Assembly: GCF_018320785.1 (NCBI RefSeq)
Contig: NC_054867.1
Location: 23,439,855-23,503,854, forward strand
DNA length: 64,000 nt
Source: Cheilinus undulatus
Taxonomy: Eukaryota > Chordata > Actinopteri > Labriformes > Labridae
Reading direction: 5' to 3'
A program made the position numbers and the translations under genes. The notes under the pieces were generated by a model, which worked only from the letters and a program-made list of their open reading frames with translations, was not told the DNA's origin and ran no database searches. Numbering within the stretch: the stretch's first letter is position 1; every line of letters starts with the position of its first letter. Shown here one piece after another: positions 44,589-64,000 of this stretch.

Positions 44589-45064
44589 CAATATAAAATA
44601 TACATAAAATCAGACAGCCCCCAGAGACCAAACAACGTAAACAGTACAATATTATAGAAAGACCCACATATAACAATACAGAGGCTGGCTAAATGACTTT
44701 GCTTAAGACTGACCAGGAATAAAGTGATCATTACAGTTAAAATGTGTACGGTGCAAAAGTGCTGATGAACTGACGTATTGCATAAGATCATGAATGTACT
44801 GAAGGGAATTGCACATTTGCCTTTGGCCTGTTTGTTTAAAGTGCTGATATGACTGCACATAGCCCTATAGCACAACATTTGCATATGTTTATGCAAATAT
44901 TATTGCACAGGGATAGCATACCTAAGTGTTTCTGTGTATGTAGTATTGCACAGAAGATGCGTACATAGTTATTATTTAAGTATGTATGCATAGAGATAAT
45001 GAAATTTTTAAACATGGTCACAATTCTGCTTTGTCCTGAGCCATGATCTCAGTTGACCCTTGAA

Positions 45065-45235
45065 ACTTGCAAAGTTGTAGTCTCCTTTTAGTCTTCCTGA
45101 CAAAAGCTATTCAGTTTTAATCACCAAAGATCTTCTTTTGGCTACTCTTAGTCTTGTCTTCCTCATGGAGAAAAGGTTGTCGGTGAACATTTTTAGTCAT
45201 AGTTTTAGTGAAATGAACACTTTTCAGTGAAAAGA
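45065..45235. repeat. 'ttttagtc' dispersed repeat, copy 3
   Basis: It contains 'ccttttagtcttcctgac', 'cagttttaatcaccaaagatct' and 'catttttagtcatagtttt'. It follows the layout of copy 1 at 19090-19265. Confidence 0.45.
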
Positions 45236-45927
45236 CTGCCCCTTCTTTAAGTTTCAGTGTCTGAGCAACCCACCAACCAGCCCCACCTCTTCTGCCATGT
45301 GAATCACACAGGTGGGTCGTGCCTCCCTCCACTTCTAACCACAGCTTGACTGGGCTGGGTGTCACCCACTTTCCTGGATGAAGAAAGGTGATATTTCAGG
45401 TGTTATTTGCAGTGATCATGTACCTAATATAAATCTGTAGTGGTCGACTTTTCATGACTGGAACTATAAAACAGAGGCTTCTCTAAAGGGGTGGAAATGT
45501 TGCTCGGACACTAACGCATGTTGATGGTTTGTCGCCTTATTTAGCTCCCAGCCCTGGATTTGTTTAAACCAAGGCCTGCTTTGTACGGCCTACCCAGGGG
45601 CTAAAAACATGGTTTTAGAAAGAGCTTATTGTTGGAGATTTTCCCCCTAACAGCCCTGAAACCTCCAGCTTAAAGCAGCATTTTGTCTGGAGAAGGCAGT
45701 TTAAGGAATGAAGTTATGTGTGTGTTAGAGAGTGACAGAGAGAGCTGTAGTCTGAAGGATTTCATCAGATCTTAGCTCTAAGCACAGAGACCCTCTTTGT
45801 CCTAAACCCAGGGATGGGAGCTACTACGGGGAACTGAGAGGACATTAATGTTGTCATGTGTCTTTTCAAAAAGGATGCTTGAGTTCATTACATCTTGGAT
45901 TTTTCACATCTAAATGAGTTGCTAAAA

Positions 45928-47879
45928 TACAACCATGGTTTCAAAAACGTCAGGACATTGTGTAAAACAAACAGTGATTATTCTGACTATTGAAAATAGC
46001 AAAAAAAAAAAAAAACATGTCAGATAATGAAACTGTTCATCCAATTTGAATTTGATGCCACTAAGATGTTTCAAAAAGGCTGGGACAAAGGCAACAAAAG
46101 ATTATAAAAGTAGTAGAATGTTTTAAAACCCCTGAATCAATATCTCACAGTTAACCAGGTTGACTTAACAGGTTAGTAACATGACTGAGTATAAAAAGAG
46201 CATCCCAGAGAGGCTTACTCAATCTTAGGTGTAGATAGCACAGGGTTCAACACTCTGAATTGAACTGAACTGGCATAAACTTGAAGAATAAAATGTTTTG
46301 TTTGACAGGTACAGTGATTTGGTAATTTGGAGGTCTCAGGGAGAGATGGCTCTGGAGCTGATCTAGTCACCTATCGTCAATTAAGAGTCACAAATTAAAC
46401 TGATAAACCTTTTTTTAGACTGTACCCACAGAAAACCCATGCATGCGCGTAGAAAGTATAAGGGGGTTCAAGCTAGGAACATGGTGAGCCCCTGCATCAT
46501 CACTTAGCCCTTCTACCTAACTATGATTTCACAATTTGAAGACATATTTGAGCTTTTGAGGGGGCTTGGACCTTGCTGTTGGGGTCATGGGTTCTCCCAA
46601 GGGACTTTTTAGGACAGTAAACTCAATTTTGATACAATATTATTTTCTCTTGCTCCCCTTTTTACATTCAAAACACTTATTTAACCAGTAAAACTAGCTT
46701 TAGACATCAACTTCATATTTAATGCACACCTGTACTGTACAACCAAGCAGCAGACAGTTGTGTAAACTAAAAAATTACAAAATAGCAATTTTAGCTCTAT
46801 TTGAGTTGATTTAACACGTTTTTAGTTTTAAGCAAATAGTTTTCAATCATTCAAGTATTTTTTTCACTATTGAACTTTTTGACAGTCATTCCTTAATCTG
46901 CAGAGTTTTGCCACAATCCTTTTTGACACTTTTGCACCAAAAGTGAAGTTACTGACTCAGTTATAGAATTCCTGTCTGTTGGGAACAACTACAACACAAT
47001 GAAGGATATACTGAACATGACAGAGGTGGGCTTCCTGGGTCAGTGTACGCCTCTCAGTTATTGTCACGTCGTCATTTAAGCTGGCATACCTTGAGTGGCA
47101 TAAATGTTCAAGATTAATGTATGAGAAAAGAAATAAGGGGAACTTGCAGTGGATGCAGAACACAGCTTTACAAAAAGTACTTAAACATGTTATGGTTGAA
47201 TTTAAACAGAGTTTTTAAATGTAGGAAAGTTTTTATATTGTTATTTTAAAATATGATCTTTCCTTATTGGCACTAACAACATGAGAATACAGACCTTCAA
47301 CCAGGTTGTTCAGGTAAAGTCACAAAAATATAAGAAAGTAAACACAACAGCTGCTTTGAGATGTGATGTGGAATCATTCTCTCACTTTGTATTACTGTGT
47401 ATTTGACAGAGGTGGAAGAAGTATTGTATTCAAAAAGTACAGCTGCTCTGGGTAAATCTTACTTAAGTAAAAGAAAAATTTATTTGAGTAAATGTAATTA
47501 GATACATTACCATTACCACCTCTGTATCCTGAGAGCCCAGGTAACTGCCTAATGGTAAAACTGCCTATGGTTCAAGGATGGGGAAAAAATTATACTTCTA
47601 AAATGACAGATTATTGTCTCCTCAGTTTCTTGCTTGTTAGAAGAAAAAGTGATGCAATGAAGAGGTAAACAATGACCCAACTTTTCTGAAAGGTTTTGGC
47701 ACCATCGAATTTGAATTGGGCACATTAATTTAAAAAAAAAAAAAAAAAAAAACATGACATTTCTCACTTTGAGCATCCAGTGTTGTCTTTGTTAAAGGGT
47801 CTCAGAGTTTCTAAAATGGTCACTTTTTGTTTGATGTATTCTCACACACTGTCCCAACTTTATTGAATTTGGAGTGGTA
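45928..47879. mobile_element. Mariner/Tc1-type element ends with replaced interior
   Basis: The left end 'tacaaccatggtttcaaaaacgtc' with 'aggacattgtgtaaaa' and the right end 'cacactgtcccaactttatt' with 'ttggagtggta' are the two inverted termini of a known fish element. The inner left part (to about 46260, including 'acatgactgagtataaaaagagcatcccagagaggct') and inner right part (about 47630-47745) also fit. The transposase centre is absent, and the middle 1.3 kb is unrelated sequence that includes a small MITE. Either two half-copies or one gutted copy. Confidence 0.55.
47406..47525. mobile_element. 120-bp MITE
   Basis: ACAGAGGTGG at 47406-47415 is the perfect complement of CCACCTCTGT at 47516-47525. 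The interior 'cttacttaagtaaaag...tatttgagtaaatgta' is characteristic of an abundant fish repeat family with these ends. Non-coding. Confidence 0.6.
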
Positions 47880-48059
47880 TTGTCAAAGGAATCCTTATCT
47901 GCAAAAGAAAATACATTCTCTATCTTTTGTCCAATGCTGGAGGCAATCAGATCATGATTACAAGTCGTCTTAGTTTCCTCACAATAAGCTGAGAGGAAGT
48001 GAAAACGAGGGGTCAAGCCTCCAGCGTGTGTTCTCATGAGCAAAGTTACAGTCTGGAGG

Positions 48060-48745
48060 AATGACGTGTGTGAAAGAAGCTCTATCTAATCACTCCCCCA
48101 TGAGGAAGAGGAGAGCGAGAGAGGGGCTGAAATGAAGCCAAAGGAAAGGGGAAGGGCCTGACATCAACAAGCCTAAACAGCTGCCCCCTTCTCCCCCGTG
48201 GAGAGACGGCAAGAGGAGCCTGATGGAGCGAGAGTGAGAGAGAGAGGGGGAAGACTGGAGGGTCTGTGAGAGTGGAGAAGGAGAGAGCGACAGGCAAGAC
48301 ATTTGAGGGTCTGTAGAGGCGAAGAGAAGGAGGTACTGGCAAGTGAAAAGGGGGAAAGGAAGAGAGAGAGATGAGTGTTTGCATGCTTTCTGAGTGAGGA
48401 CAGCCAGGAAGAAAGGAAGGGGACAGAAGAGGGGGTGGAAAGAGTGCAGGGTCCGTGCTTGGTGACACTTCTTGGACGGGAGAAGGCACTGTTGCAAGAG
48501 AAGAGGAGGGGAGAAAAAGTCATCTGGGGTGGATTTCAAAGCAGGACAAGCTGTCATAGAGAAGGGGGCAGAGGTGTGAGGAGTTGCTGGGGAAGCGTGA
48601 GCATGTTGGAGACGTAAGCTGTCGCAGGAACACAAGGAGGCCCTTGAACAACATGAAGCGCTGAGAGGAGGAAGAAGAGGAGAGGGACCTTCTGGAGGAA
48701 AGCACTTGTTTAAAGAGTTAAGGGAAATTTAAGAAAAGAGGAGGC
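48060..48745 (+). promoter_or_regulatory. tns2 5' region and probable 5'UTR
   Basis: About 650 bp of strongly purine-rich (GA-rich) + strand sequence runs up to the tns2 ATG. Two very short upstream frames lie within it: ATG at 48603-48617 (4 codons and stop) and at 48653-48664 (3 codons and stop). If transcribed they could lower initiation at 48746. The long antisense frames here (up to 181 codons on the minus strand) reflect the lack of antisense stops in GA-rich sequence and are not genes. Neither TATA box nor start site could be fixed. Confidence 0.45.

Positions 48746-64000
<15,255 letters not shown>

Noticed and set aside
48090-48635. 181-codon minus-strand frame
   Set aside because: It lies antisense to the GA-rich tns2 leader, where stops are rare by composition. 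It is Ser/Pro/Leu low complexity with no domain, and two further overlapping frames are equally open.

Overview
The window is nuclear DNA of a ray-finned fish, most likely a percomorph teleost. The evidence is spliced vertebrate genes with canonical GT-AG introns, several teleost-type Tc1/mariner, hAT and piggyBac-like elements, a tRNA-derived SINE, and L1-type LINE remnants. I saw no bacterial, viral or CRISPR content.

Three protein genes lie on the + strand. (1) krt18-like type I keratin: seven coding exons spanning 10360-15934, encoding 408 residues. (2) eif4b, translation initiation factor 4B: 15 coding exons spanning 23180-39880, encoding 640 residues. Its start codon sits in a CpG-rich promoter. 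(3) The 5' part of tns2 (tensin 2): a first coding exon at 48746-48865, a 12.5-kb intron, two exons that build a C1 zinc-binding domain (61359-61464 and 61637-61674), and the rest beyond the right edge. To my knowledge the order KRT18, EIF4B, TNS2, all in the same orientation, is also found on human 12q13, so this is an old syntenic block. The three proteins do unrelated jobs (epithelial intermediate filament, translation initiation, focal-adhesion scaffold). They are neighbours by descent and do not form an operon or pathway.

Region by region. 1-10.2 kb is gene-free repeat territory: two copies of an unnamed AGCTTTAGC-rich family, a LINE 3' tail with a (TTAGA)7 tract, a TTAA-flanked piggyBac-type MITE, an L1 ORF2 remnant and two dead Tc1 elements. 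10.2-16.1 kb is the keratin gene; its intron 2 holds a roughly 0.9-kb degenerate repeat. 16.1-23.1 kb is intergenic: another AGCTTTAGC copy, an 838-bp hAT element with an 8-bp target duplication, and a CACTG-ended element. 23.1-40.3 kb is eif4b, whose introns hold a SINE and an L1 remnant. 40.3-48 kb is intergenic: MITEs, a nearly full-length Tc1 transposase pseudogene and the two ends of a mariner-like element. 48-64 kb is tns2; its intron 1 holds three decayed copies of one Tc1 family, a 118-bp nested palindrome and a hAT MITE with a perfect 8-bp target duplication.

I found no convincing new biological system. The best leads are the unnamed AGCTTTAGC family, the nested palindrome at 56720-56837, the degenerate purine/pyrimidine repeat shared by a hAT element and the keratin intron, and the predicted acylated N terminus of tensin 2. 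All splice sites were read by eye from frame, GT-AG rule and homology remembered for these families. No alignment was run.
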